From the NCBI RefSeq assembly GCF_009833125.1, contig NZ_QRCC01000010.1, positions 62,001 to 126,000 of the forward strand: a stretch of 64,000 bases of DNA, read 5' to 3'. This document shows positions 25,808 through 34,215 of the stretch, in pieces. Positions within the stretch are counted from its first letter, which is position 1. Every line of letters begins with the position of its first letter. The notes below the pieces were generated by a model. It was given only the letters and a program-made list of their open reading frames with translations, was not told the origin of the DNA and did not search any database. The stretch is from Nitrosomonas sp. HPC101. GTDB taxonomy: Bacteria > Pseudomonadota > Gammaproteobacteria > Burkholderiales > Nitrosomonadaceae. The position numbers and the translations under genes were made by a program.

Positions 25808-26908
25808 ATGAAAGTTCGGAAAATTATCTTCTATCTTCATCTTTATATCGGGTTGATAGCAGGGTTATTTATGGTGCTGGCTGGATTGACTGGTAGCATG
25901 ATTGTGTTTCGAGAGGAGATTGAAACGCTTTTACATCCTGAATTGATGAAAACAGTGGCGGACGGCAAGCGGGTTCCGCTAGAAACTGTGCTGAATACAG
26001 CCAGGAAAGCCTATCCCGAAGACACTATTTTCTCTGTTCGCATGCCATGGACACCAGAACAGACTTACCTGCTGAAAATGAATGAGCCGCATGGTTTATT
26101 CGTTTATGTAGATCCTTACAGTGGCGAACTGCTGGGTGCCCATCGGCAGGAAGATACTTTTATGGGGTGGGTTACCCTGGTACATACTGAACTTCTTGTT
26201 GGAGAGCGTGGTAAAACCATTCTCGGCGTTAGCGCTCTGCTGCTCATTTGCATGAGTATCACCGGCTTTTTTCTATGGTGGCCACCTAATGGAAAGGGAA
26301 TGGGGAAATTTGCGCGAGGCTTCAGGGTCAGTTGGTTTGCGCCGCGGAAAAAAATGATTTTTGATCTGCATCGCGCATTGGGCGCCTACACTATTGTTTT
26401 TCTCCTGATTGCGGCCTTTACTGGCGTTTCCCTTGTATTCAATAAAACCATACAGACTCTTACTAATTTTGTGACAGCAAGTGCGCCAATACCCGGACCA
26501 CCGCATTCCGATCCTCTCAATGCCGGAAAAATGACTCTTCCGATAGATACTCTGCTGCACCAGGCTGACAGCAGCCTTTCCGGACCAGCTACATGGATCA
26601 GTTTTCCACAGACGCCACAAGCACCTGTGGTGGTACGCAAAAAAATGCCTGAAGAATTCAATCCGAATGGAAAAAGCTTTGTTTATCTCGATCAGTACAC
26701 TGGGGAAGTGTTGCGTATTGAAAATGCCTTGGCAGCACCCTTGGGTACCCGGATTTATAATTTCTTTTATCCCCTCCATATTGGAGTGCCAGGAGGAACA
26801 TTCACCCGAATTTTGCAGGTCATCACAGGACTTTCGCCTCTCATACTGTTTATTACCGGCTATCTCATGTGGAGAAACCGGACGAAAGCAAAAATATATA
26901 AAATGTAA
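25808..26908 (+). CDS. PepSY-domain membrane protein, likely ferri-siderophore reductase
   Basis: 366 residues with four strong membrane segments: LHLYIGLIAGLFMVLAGLTG at residues 11-30, ILGVSALLLICMSITGFFLWW, YTIVFLLIAAFTGVSLVF, and LSPLILFITGYLMW near the end. Conserved histidines sit at membrane boundaries (LHLY, LVHTELL, DLHRALG, PLHIG). PepSY-TM proteins next to siderophore receptors are thought to reduce the ferric complex at the inner membrane and free Fe2+ in the periplasm. The family is clear; the role is inferred from position. Ribosome-binding site AAAGAGG. Confidence 0.87.
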   Translation: MKVRKIIFYLHLYIGLIAGLFMVLAGLTGSMIVFREEIETLLHPELMKTVADGKRVPLETVLNTARKAYPEDTIFSVRMPWTPEQTYLLKMNEPHGLFVYVDPYSGELLGAHRQEDTFMGWVTLVHTELLVGERGKTILGVSALLLICMSITGFFLWWPPNGKGMGKFARGFRVSWFAPRKKMIFDLHRALGAYTIVFLLIAAFTGVSLVFNKTIQTLTNFVTASAPIPGPPHSDPLNAGKMTLPIDTLLHQADSSLSGPATWISFPQTPQAPVVVRKKMPEEFNPNGKSFVYLDQYTGEVLRIENALAAPLGTRIYNFFYPLHIGVPGGTFTRILQVITGLSPLILFITGYLMWRNRTKAKIYKM

Positions 26909-27364
26909 AATTCTCGGCGTTGTTTACAGTATTTATGGGAATACTGTAAATGGATATACACAAACGAGGCCGTTTAACATTACTGGATCGCCAGGAGATC
27001 TGGCGATCTTTATCAAACCTGGTTATGGAAAGTAATATATCTTGCAGAACGCTTCCATGTCAGCTGATCAGTCATTTATGAGGTGCTGAAGCGGCCCTGT
27101 GACAGCACCAGCCAGCAATTCAGGGCACTTCAAACGTCTGGCCAGGCGTTAAACAAATTTACGGCACTGGACAGAAATTCACACATGTTAAACGCCCCAA
27201 ACCAATGACAAAACTGAGCGGGTCATTTGTACTCTCATGGAAATGCGACACAACAACATCCTGTTTGAGAACATCACTGATCGTACATTCAGCTATTTTG
27301 TTTTATCAGCTTCTTACGTGACAAAACGAGATCTGATTGTTTTTCCATTAATCTGATTGAAATA
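26909..27364. other. Non-coding gap at the right end of the siderophore locus
   Basis: About 455 bases without a credible gene. It contains one strong inverted repeat near its left end (listed separately) and otherwise nothing I can identify. It is the plausible right junction between the siderophore genes and the AddA-like gene. Confidence 0.4.
26923..26950. repeat. 11-bp perfect inverted repeat after the siderophore operon
   Basis: TTTACAGTATT (26923-26933) and AATACTGTAAA (26940-26950) around a 6-base loop, 14 bases after the PepSY gene stop. There is no T-run on the plus strand, so it is not a textbook terminator. It may be a protein-binding operator or an mRNA 3' stem. Confidence 0.5.
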
Positions 27365-30300
27365 ATGAACACCATCTCGCAGCTGGAAATCCCGGATCTG
27401 GTTGAGCGCTTGCAGGCGCTTGATCCGGCGGGTTCCTTTATCGTTCAGGCGCCGGCAGGATCAGGCAAGACAGGATTGCTGACGCAGCGGTTTCTGGTGC
27501 TGCTCGCTACGGTAGAGGAACCGGAGGAAATCATTGCTATTACGTTTACGCGTAAGGCGGCCAGTGAAATGAAGCGCAGGGTTCTGCAAGCCTTGCGTGA
27601 TGCAAATGACGATGTAGTGCTGCCACAGGATGTGTATCAACGCCAGTTTCAGGCGCTAGCCAACCGGGTGCTGGCGCATGATCAGGTACGAGGTTGGCAA
27701 TTGCTGCAAAATCCGTCACGTTTGCGTATCCAGACGATTGATTCTTTGTGTGCCTGGCTGGTTGATCGTATGCCGGTGAGTTCCCGGCAAGGTGCCTTGT
27801 CATCAGTGGCAGAGGATGCGGACCCGTTGTATCTGGAAGCCGCGCGTCTGACAGTCGAGGCATTGGAAGAAGAGAGCGAATGGACCGCAGCGATCGAACA
27901 TTTGATCCGTCATCTGGACAATCGTCTGGATAGATTGCAGCGTCTGATTGCCGATATGCTGGCACGGCGTGATTTGTGGTTGCGGCATGTCATTGATGCA
28001 GCTGATTCGATTGACATGCGTGAACGCCTGGAATCGGCACTGACGGATCAGGTTATAGCAGTTCTAAGAAAACTGGCTGAATCGTCGCCAGCAGATTGTC
28101 AGGCAGAGATTATCGAGCTGATGCAGTTTGCTGCGCAAAATCTGACTGAAGCTGATCAGGATGATTCGATGCTGCGCTGGCCCGGCCAGGCGCTTGAAGA
28201 TCGTCCTGTTTGGTCAAGGGTCGCAGATTTTTTACTCACCCAGGCAGGAGAGTGGCGTAAACAGGTAACGAAGACGAATGGATTTCCTGCGCCATCGGTG
28301 GTACGCGATGCCGCATTAAAGGAACGTCTGAGTGGAATGAAGCAGCGAATGACTGAATTACTGTCCACTTTGCAGGAAAAGGAAGTATTCCGACAGCATT
28401 TGCTGTCGTTCAGGCAGCTGCCACCGGAGCGCTATGCGGATGAGGAGTGGGAAACGCTGCAGGCCCTGTTCAGCTTACTCAAGGTGGCTGCCGGGTATTT
28501 GCTGCTGGTTTTCCGGCAGCATGGTCAGGTGGATTTTGCCGAGATTGCCATGGCGGCCGTCCGCGCACTGGGTGAACCGGAAATGCCGACGGATCTGGCG
28601 TTGGCGCTCGATTACCGTATTCGTCATATTCTGGTGGACGAATTCCAGGATACGTCTTCCAGTCAGGCGGAATTACTTCAGCGGCTGACTGCCGGCTGGC
28701 AGGCTGGGGACGGTCGTACGCTGTTTCTGGTGGGGGATCCGATGCAATCCATCTACCGCTTCCGGCAAGCCGAAGTGGGATTGTTTCTGGATATTCGTGA
28801 TCGCGGATATTTTGGCCAGATTCCAATAAAATTTCTGCAGCTTTCCGTCAATTTTCGCTCACAGCAAGCGGTTGTTGATTGGGTCAATCGCTATTTTTCG
28901 CAGATATTGCCGGATGCCGATGACGTCAGTACCGGAGCCGTATCATATGCAGATTCTGTAGCGTTTCACGCAGCCTCTGGCGGGGAGGCAGTCAAAGTTT
29001 ATCCTTATCTGCACAGAGATGATCGGGCTGAGGCAGAGCAGGTGGCGGCGATCGTAGAGCAGGCGAGGGCTGTGCAGCCAGATGGCAAAATTGCCATCCT
29101 CGTGCGTAATCGCGGTCATCTTGCGAGTATCGTTGCTCGTTTCAGGCAGGAGGGTTTATCTTTTCAGGCGGTGGAAATCGAACACCTGGCGCAGCGCACG
29201 GTGATTCGGGATTTGATGGCATTGACCCGGACTCTGGTGCATCCGGCTGATCGCGTTGCCTGGCTGGCATTGCTGCGTGCGCCGTTTTGCGGACTTTCTC
29301 TGCAGGATTTGCATACCGTTGCCAATATATTGCCGGAGCATGTGCTGATTGATTCGCTGCGTGCCTGTACCGGTTCAGGCACTTTGAGTGAAGCAGGGTG
29401 CCAGCAGGTAAACAGGGTGCTGCCGGTTGTGGAGCAGGTGCTGATGCTGTACGACAGAATGTCATTAAGAAGATGCGTGGAGGGCGCATGGATCAACCTG
29501 GGAGGATCTGCCTGCATTCGGGATGAAACCGATCTGGCGGATGCTGAAGTTTATTTTCAGTTGCTGGAAGATTTCGATGTCACCGGTTACCGGCCGGATG
29601 TACAGGAGTTAGATGAACAGCTGATTCGGTTGTTTGCTTTGCCGGATGTGGCGGCGGATGACTCGTTGCAGCTCATGACGCTGCACAAGGCGAAAGGACT
29701 GGAATTCGATACCGTAATTCTGCCGGGGTTAGGTAAATCTCCCCGACGAGATCAGGAAAAGCTGCTCAACTGGCTGGAGTTTCGCGATCAGTCACAGCGT
29801 CCCGGTTTGTTGTGTGCACCGATCAGTGCACCGGGAAGCGACAAAAATCCGATTTCTGCCTGCATCCTGTCTGAAGAAAGAAAACGGTCTGCGCTGGAAG
29901 AGGCACGGTTGCTGTATGTGGCGGTCACCCGGGCGAAACACAGTCTGCATTTGCTGGGGCATCTCAAAATCAATCCAGAGAAACTGGGGAATGGTGCGTT
30001 GAGTCCACTGGAGGATACCCTGCTGGCAAAATTGTGGCCTGCTGTGGCAGCAGATTTTCAGGCGCGATTGAATGAAGTTGGAGCTGCAGATTTACCAATG
30101 CCTGATGTTGATGCAAGTTTGCAGCTTGTCAGCCGGGTATGCCTGACACCGGATTGGCACTTGCCACTGCCGCCTGAAGCTGTTCGGGTTTCAATGCATC
30201 CAAGCAAAAATAGTAGTGTAGAAGAACGGGTGGATTTTGATTGGGCAGGTGAGCCTGCACGATTGATTGGGGTGGTCGTGCATCGCCTGTTGCATCGTAT

Positions 30301-30820
30301 CGGGGTGATGGGTATCGAACATCTGGATCAACAAACCCTGGATGGTTTGATGCAGGCAGGGCGTTCGCTGCTCATGCAATCCGGTATCGCACCTCAACAC
30401 TTGAAGGCCGCTGTGCAGCTGGTTTCACAGGCGCTCAGGATAATGTGCATAGAGGATGAAACAGGCCGCTGGATTTTGAGCAATCAGCATCAGCATGCTC
30501 ACTGTGAATGGGCATTATCCGTTGCGGCAGGCCATTTAACTTCCATCAGCATTATTGACAGAACCTTTGTAGATGCGGCAGGAGTGCGCTGGATTATTGA
30601 CTATAAAACGGGATCCCATACCGGCGGAGGTGTCGAGGAATTCCTCGACCGGGAACAGTTACGTTACCGGCCGCAACTGGAGCGTTATGCAAACACATTG
30701 CGAAAAGTAGAGCAGCGACCTGTTCACCTGGCAATTTATTTCCCGTTGCTGGGAAAATGGAGAGAGTGGATCCCGGCTGCGGAAGTGTCTGCGGAACGGC
30801 GGAGTCAGCAACCGGAGTGA
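27365..30820 (+). CDS. AddA/RecB-like UvrD-family helicase-nuclease
   Basis: 1151-residue ATP-dependent exonuclease subunit. Helicase motifs appear in order: Walker A APAGSGKT at 29-36, AITFTRKAASEMKRR, the DEFQDTS motif II near 420, VGDPMQSIYRFRQAE (motif III), LQLSVNFRS (IV), LMTLHKAKGLEFD (V) and LLYVAVTRAK (VI). The C-terminus holds a PD-(D/E)XK nuclease (WIIDYKTGSH, then RYRPQLERYAN). Such proteins work with the AddB-like protein in DNA end resection and repair. Here the partner gene ends at 10346, 17 kb upstream. Starts at ATG 27365. Confidence 0.95.
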   Translation: MNTISQLEIPDLVERLQALDPAGSFIVQAPAGSGKTGLLTQRFLVLLATVEEPEEIIAITFTRKAASEMKRRVLQALRDANDDVVLPQDVYQRQFQALANRVLAHDQVRGWQLLQNPSRLRIQTIDSLCAWLVDRMPVSSRQGALSSVAEDADPLYLEAARLTVEALEEESEWTAAIEHLIRHLDNRLDRLQRLIADMLARRDLWLRHVIDAADSIDMRERLESALTDQVIAVLRKLAESSPADCQAEIIELMQFAAQNLTEADQDDSMLRWPGQALEDRPVWSRVADFLLTQAGEWRKQVTKTNGFPAPSVVRDAALKERLSGMKQRMTELLSTLQEKEVFRQHLLSFRQLPPERYADEEWETLQALFSLLKVAAGYLLLVFRQHGQVDFAEIAMAAVRALGEPEMPTDLALALDYRIRHILVDEFQDTSSSQAELLQRLTAGWQAGDGRTLFLVGDPMQSIYRFRQAEVGLFLDIRDRGYFGQIPIKFLQLSVNFRSQQAVVDWVNRYFSQILPDADDVSTGAVSYADSVAFHAASGGEAVKVYPYLHRDDRAEAEQVAAIVEQARAVQPDGKIAILVRNRGHLASIVARFRQEGLSFQAVEIEHLAQRTVIRDLMALTRTLVHPADRVAWLALLRAPFCGLSLQDLHTVANILPEHVLIDSLRACTGSGTLSEAGCQQVNRVLPVVEQVLMLYDRMSLRRCVEGAWINLGGSACIRDETDLADAEVYFQLLEDFDVTGYRPDVQELDEQLIRLFALPDVAADDSLQLMTLHKAKGLEFDTVILPGLGKSPRRDQEKLLNWLEFRDQSQRPGLLCAPISAPGSDKNPISACILSEERKRSALEEARLLYVAVTRAKHSLHLLGHLKINPEKLGNGALSPLEDTLLAKLWPAVAADFQARLNEVGAADLPMPDVDASLQLVSRVCLTPDWHLPLPPEAVRVSMHPSKNSSVEERVDFDWAGEPARLIGVVVHRLLHRIGVMGIEHLDQQTLDGLMQAGRSLLMQSGIAPQHLKAAVQLVSQALRIMCIEDETGRWILSNQHQHAHCEWALSVAAGHLTSISIIDRTFVDAAGVRWIIDYKTGSHTGGGVEEFLDREQLRYRPQLERYANTLRKVEQRPVHLAIYFPLLGKWREWIPAAEVSAERRSQQPE

Positions 30821-30853
30821 TCTTGGAAAGAAGGAGATGGCGGAAAAGTCTGC

Positions 30854-32044
30854 CTATTTGATTTCTTCTTCTTCCGGCAGCCTTCTTGCTTCATCCTCTA
30901 GCATGACAGGGATACCGTCCCGAATGGGGTAGGCCAGCCGATCTGCCTTGCAGATCAGTTCAGACCGGTCTTTTTTGTAGATAAGCGGGCCTTTGCATAG
31001 CGGACAAGCCAAGATGTCCAGGAGTTTTGGATCCATGAATTTTTCTCTCAGTTTCTTCAGTATGATTTCGCGTAATCCGAGGTCAATACGATATTCCTGT
31101 TGTAAAACCCAGATACGTTCGTCGCGTAGACTTAGGTATTTTACTGCATCTTCTTCCGGTACCAGGATGATTTCAGCTTCGCCGAACTGGAAATCCTTCG
31201 CGATGAAATGATGATTTCCGGAAAAAATGTGGGAAGTGACCGTCAATTTCATGAATTTCAGGTTGTCCAGAAAATTTTGTGTATCTGGATCGCAGACAAT
31301 CGCATGAATACGTTTGTTTGCAAGTTCTGCTGCACTGACAGTTAATTCAGGCTGTAATAGGTTGAAAAAACGCTCTTTGAGCGGTGTGATATAAAATATT
31401 CTGATTCCTTCGTCGATATCCGGGATTTGTCTCTGATGCCCTGCTTGTATAATGGCATTGGAATGTTTTAAGCGGGCAAAGCTGTCCCGTAGCGGCCCGG
31501 CAGGCATGATCAGGCCATTCCCGGAATTAATAACGCTGGTGTCAACAATGACGGCTTCAAAATCGCGTTTCAGACGGAGATCCTGTAAGCCATCGTTACA
31601 AATCAGTACATTACATTCCTTATGTGCCTCCAGCAGTGCTTTTGCCACTTCTATCCGGTCGTGGCCGATCCATACCGGGCAGGTTTCACGCAGGTAATAG
31701 GCAAGCCGTAATGATTTTTCACCAACAAGTTGAAGAGGGCTGTCGATGGTTACTCTCATTGGCGGGTGATAATTGTCGGTGTAGCCATGGCCGATGATTC
31801 CAGGCCGTAATCCACGTGCTCTCAGCATGTTGGCTATCTGAATAATGAGCGGTGTTTTAACCAGACTTGCAGTAGTGATGCTGTCAATAACAATCACCGG
31901 CACAGGGAGCGGAATCGAAGTCAGTATCTCGTGCCGGTAAAGATAGCGTCGAATGGACTGAAACAGAACGAACAGCAAGCTGACCGGCCACAAAAGAAGG
32001 TGTAGCGGAGTAATGCGCTGCCAATACAGTTCTGACCAGTTCAT
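30854..32044 (-). CDS. LpxK-like protein with degenerate active site fused to a Trm112/UPF0434 domain
   Basis: 396 residues. Residues 1-336 match tetraacyldisaccharide 4'-kinase (LpxK) in layout: N-terminal membrane helix, a P-loop region, NDGLQ and [13 protein letters not shown]. Key residues differ: the Walker loop reads ASLVKT (59-64) where LpxK has GGTGKT; the catalytic DD pair is N150-D151; the following QH is Q154-D155; and the GDEP motif is GEKS. Residues 337-396 are a complete Trm112-like zinc domain beginning [18 protein letters not shown]. That domain has its own ATG at 31036 behind GAGAG, so it could also be made separately. In relatives the two are usually neighbouring genes. Kinase activity is doubtful. 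Confidence 0.85.
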   Translation of the reverse strand: MNWSELYWQRITPLHLLLWPVSLLFVLFQSIRRYLYRHEILTSIPLPVPVIVIDSITTASLVKTPLIIQIANMLRARGLRPGIIGHGYTDNYHPPMRVTIDSPLQLVGEKSLRLAYYLRETCPVWIGHDRIEVAKALLEAHKECNVLICNDGLQDLRLKRDFEAVIVDTSVINSGNGLIMPAGPLRDSFARLKHSNAIIQAGHQRQIPDIDEGIRIFYITPLKERFFNLLQPELTVSAAELANKRIHAIVCDPDTQNFLDNLKFMKLTVTSHIFSGNHHFIAKDFQFGEAEIILVPEEDAVKYLSLRDERIWVLQQEYRIDLGLREIILKKLREKFMDPKLLDILACPLCKGPLIYKKDRSELICKADRLAYPIRDGIPVMLEDEARRLPEEEEIK

Positions 32045-32233
32045 GAGGTGATTGGGATGGTTAGGCTTTGAAGACTATTTATTGTCAACTAACTGTAACA
32101 CCATCCTGTTCAGTGACTCAATATTAAATAAATAGTTCTACAGCTGTGCTGCGGGAGCGATCAATTCGGCATATTCTAAAAAACTGTCTTAAAATGCCGC
32201 TGATATTAAGCAATAGCCTTTTGTGGAGTAATT

Positions 32234-32485
32234 ATGCAACATCTTGAAGCAGTAAAAAACATTCTGGGGGATGTGTTAGCCCTTGGAGAGAGAAAACATG
32301 CATTGGTTGCCAGTTCTGTTCTGCTCGGAAATATCCCTGAACTGGATTCAATGGCAGTAGTCAACGTGATTACTGCGCTGGAAGAATACTTTGATTTTTC
32401 AGTGGATGATGATGAAATCAGTGCGCAGACTTTTGAAACACTCGGAAGCCTGACGCTTTTCGTTGAACATAAATTGTCGCACTGA
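32234..32485 (+). CDS. Acyl carrier protein of an exosortase-A-type polysaccharide cluster
   Basis: 83-residue carrier protein with the phosphopantetheine serine in ELDSMAVVNVI (around residue 39) and an acidic helix III (DFSVDDDEISAQTF). It is not the fatty-acid-synthesis ACP, since it stands outside a fab cluster. It heads a run with two exosortase-A-associated hydrolases and a glycosyltransferase, with 6 bases or less, or overlaps, between genes, so all four are probably one operon. It may carry an acyl or aminoacyl group for modifying the exopolysaccharide. Confidence 0.88.
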   Translation: MQHLEAVKNILGDVLALGERKHALVASSVLLGNIPELDSMAVVNVITALEEYFDFSVDDDEISAQTFETLGSLTLFVEHKLSH

Positions 32486-32491
32486 AAATGT

Positions 32492-33346
32492 ATGGATAAT
32501 AACCCACCGGCTGAACCTTTTTTTCTGGATGCCTCGCCTGGGAAACGTTTTTGTATTTATCATCCGCCGGTCGGGAATCCATTGAATCAAGCACTTCTCT
32601 ATATTCATCCGTTTGCCGAAGAAATGAACAAATCCAGGCGTATGGCTGCTTTGCAGGCCAAGGCATTTGCGACAATGGGATTTGGCGTGCTGCAGGTCGA
32701 TTTGTACGGTTGCGGGGACAGTGAAGGAGATTTTGGGGAGGCTACCTGGGCGATTTGGAAGGAGGATATCGCATACGCCAGCCAATGGCTGATGCAACAA
32801 GGATTTGCATCGGTTCACTTCTGGGGGGTGCGGTTGGGAGCCTTGCTGGTACTGGATTATGTAAACAATGAAGAGGCGAGGATTGATCCGGTGAAACTGG
32901 TGCTCTGGCAGCCTGTTGTCAATGGCAAATCGTTTCTGACCCAATTCTTACGCCTGAAGCTGGTGAATAGATTGATGTCGGATGATATGGGTAAGACCGA
33001 AAATGTACAGGATTTTCGTGAAAAACTGGGAGCGGGTGAGGCGCTTGAAATCGCAGGTTATACCTTGTCTCCTGCAATGGCCGCCGCAATTGATGCATTG
33101 AGGCTGGATCAGCTGGTCGTTGAAGGCAGTGAGGTGTATTGGTTTGAAATTACACCTGATGCCGAGCGTGGGCTTTCTCCAGCCAGTACTTCAGTCGTGG
33201 AGGCATGGAATCAGTCTGGTATTTATCCAGAGGTCACGCTCATACCCGGGTTGCCGTTTTGGGCGACTCAGGAAATCAGCGAATGTCCGGAGCTGTTGAT
33301 GGCTACTGCCAGGACATTTGAATCGTTTGCCGGAATCCCGGCATGA
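32492..33346 (+). CDS. Exosortase-A-associated alpha/beta hydrolase, type 2
   Basis: 284-residue alpha/beta-hydrolase-fold protein of the kind found next to exosortase A. The N-terminal strand block is LLYIHPFAEEMNKSRRM, then VLQVDLYGCGDSEGDF and a nucleophile-elbow position FWGVRLGALL, where the usual GxSxG serine is replaced by Arg-Leu. Absence of the serine nucleophile suggests it is not a classical esterase. Six bases after the carrier protein, and overlapping the next gene by 4 bases (ATGA). Confidence 0.82.
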   Translation: MDNNPPAEPFFLDASPGKRFCIYHPPVGNPLNQALLYIHPFAEEMNKSRRMAALQAKAFATMGFGVLQVDLYGCGDSEGDFGEATWAIWKEDIAYASQWLMQQGFASVHFWGVRLGALLVLDYVNNEEARIDPVKLVLWQPVVNGKSFLTQFLRLKLVNRLMSDDMGKTENVQDFREKLGAGEALEIAGYTLSPAMAAAIDALRLDQLVVEGSEVYWFEITPDAERGLSPASTSVVEAWNQSGIYPEVTLIPGLPFWATQEISECPELLMATARTFESFAGIPA

Positions 33347-34215
33347 ATTTTCAGGAACAGGCGTTACGTTTTCACTGTAGGGGTGACTGGTTATACGGTA
33401 TTTTGAACATACCGCAATCATCCTCTGCGCGTGGTGTGCTGATTATCGTCGGTGGACCGCAGTATCGCGTTGGCAGTCATCGGCAGTTCGTATTGCTTGC
33501 ACGCTATCTGGCGGAACGAGGCATTCCTGTCATGCGTTTTGATTTTAGGGGAATGGGTGACAGTGATGGTGAGATGCGGACGTTTGAGCATGTTGGAGAG
33601 GATTTGCGCAGTGCCGTCAATGTTTTTTTTGATGCATGCCCTTTTCTGAAAGATATTGTAGTTTGGGGGCTGTGTGATGCGGCTTCAGCTGCTTTGTTCT
33701 ATGCGCACCAGGATCAGCGGATAAGCGGACTGGTGCTGTTGAATCCATGGGTTAGAACGGAGCAGGGTATTGCCAAAGCTTACTTGAAGCACTATTACCT
33801 GCAACGTTTGCTTGAGCCGGAATTCTGGCAAAAGCTACTGAGTGGAAAATTCAATCCGCTGCTTTCCATCTGGTCTTTATATGAGTTTGGCAGAAACAGC
33901 TTGTGGAGTGGGAAAGAGCCGGTTGTATCGGAGGATGGGGGCGAATCACTGTGTGATTTGACAGCGCCTTTGCCAGAACGTATGTTGGATGGCATGAAGC
34001 GTTTTCAGGGAAAAATACTGGTCATTACCAGTGGAAATGATCTGACAGCGCGCGAGTTTCTGGATCTGGTCGATTCATCGAAGCCTTGGCAGGCTACGAT
34101 GAGAACGAAGCAGACAGAACTTTTCCATATGGAAAACGCCAACCATACTTTTTCCACACGTGAATGGCGCGACCAGGTGGCAGAGCTGACCGCAAACCGG
34201 GTGCTGTCATGGTAA
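33343..34215 (+). CDS. Exosortase-A-associated alpha/beta hydrolase, type 1
   Basis: 290-residue alpha/beta hydrolase. LIIVGGPQYRVGSHRQFVLLA and FDFRGMGDSDGE mark the fold. The nucleophile elbow reads VWGLCDAASAALFY, i.e. a Gly-x-Cys-x-Ala pattern with cysteine in the nucleophile position, and a late His lies in ENANHTFST. This matches the type-1 hydrolase of exosortase-A loci. It overlaps the glycosyltransferase gene by 7 bases. The substrate is unknown, possibly a thioester on the adjacent carrier protein. Confidence 0.82.
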   Translation: MNFQEQALRFHCRGDWLYGILNIPQSSSARGVLIIVGGPQYRVGSHRQFVLLARYLAERGIPVMRFDFRGMGDSDGEMRTFEHVGEDLRSAVNVFFDACPFLKDIVVWGLCDAASAALFYAHQDQRISGLVLLNPWVRTEQGIAKAYLKHYYLQRLLEPEFWQKLLSGKFNPLLSIWSLYEFGRNSLWSGKEPVVSEDGGESLCDLTAPLPERMLDGMKRFQGKILVITSGNDLTAREFLDLVDSSKPWQATMRTKQTELFHMENANHTFSTREWRDQVAELTANRVLSW

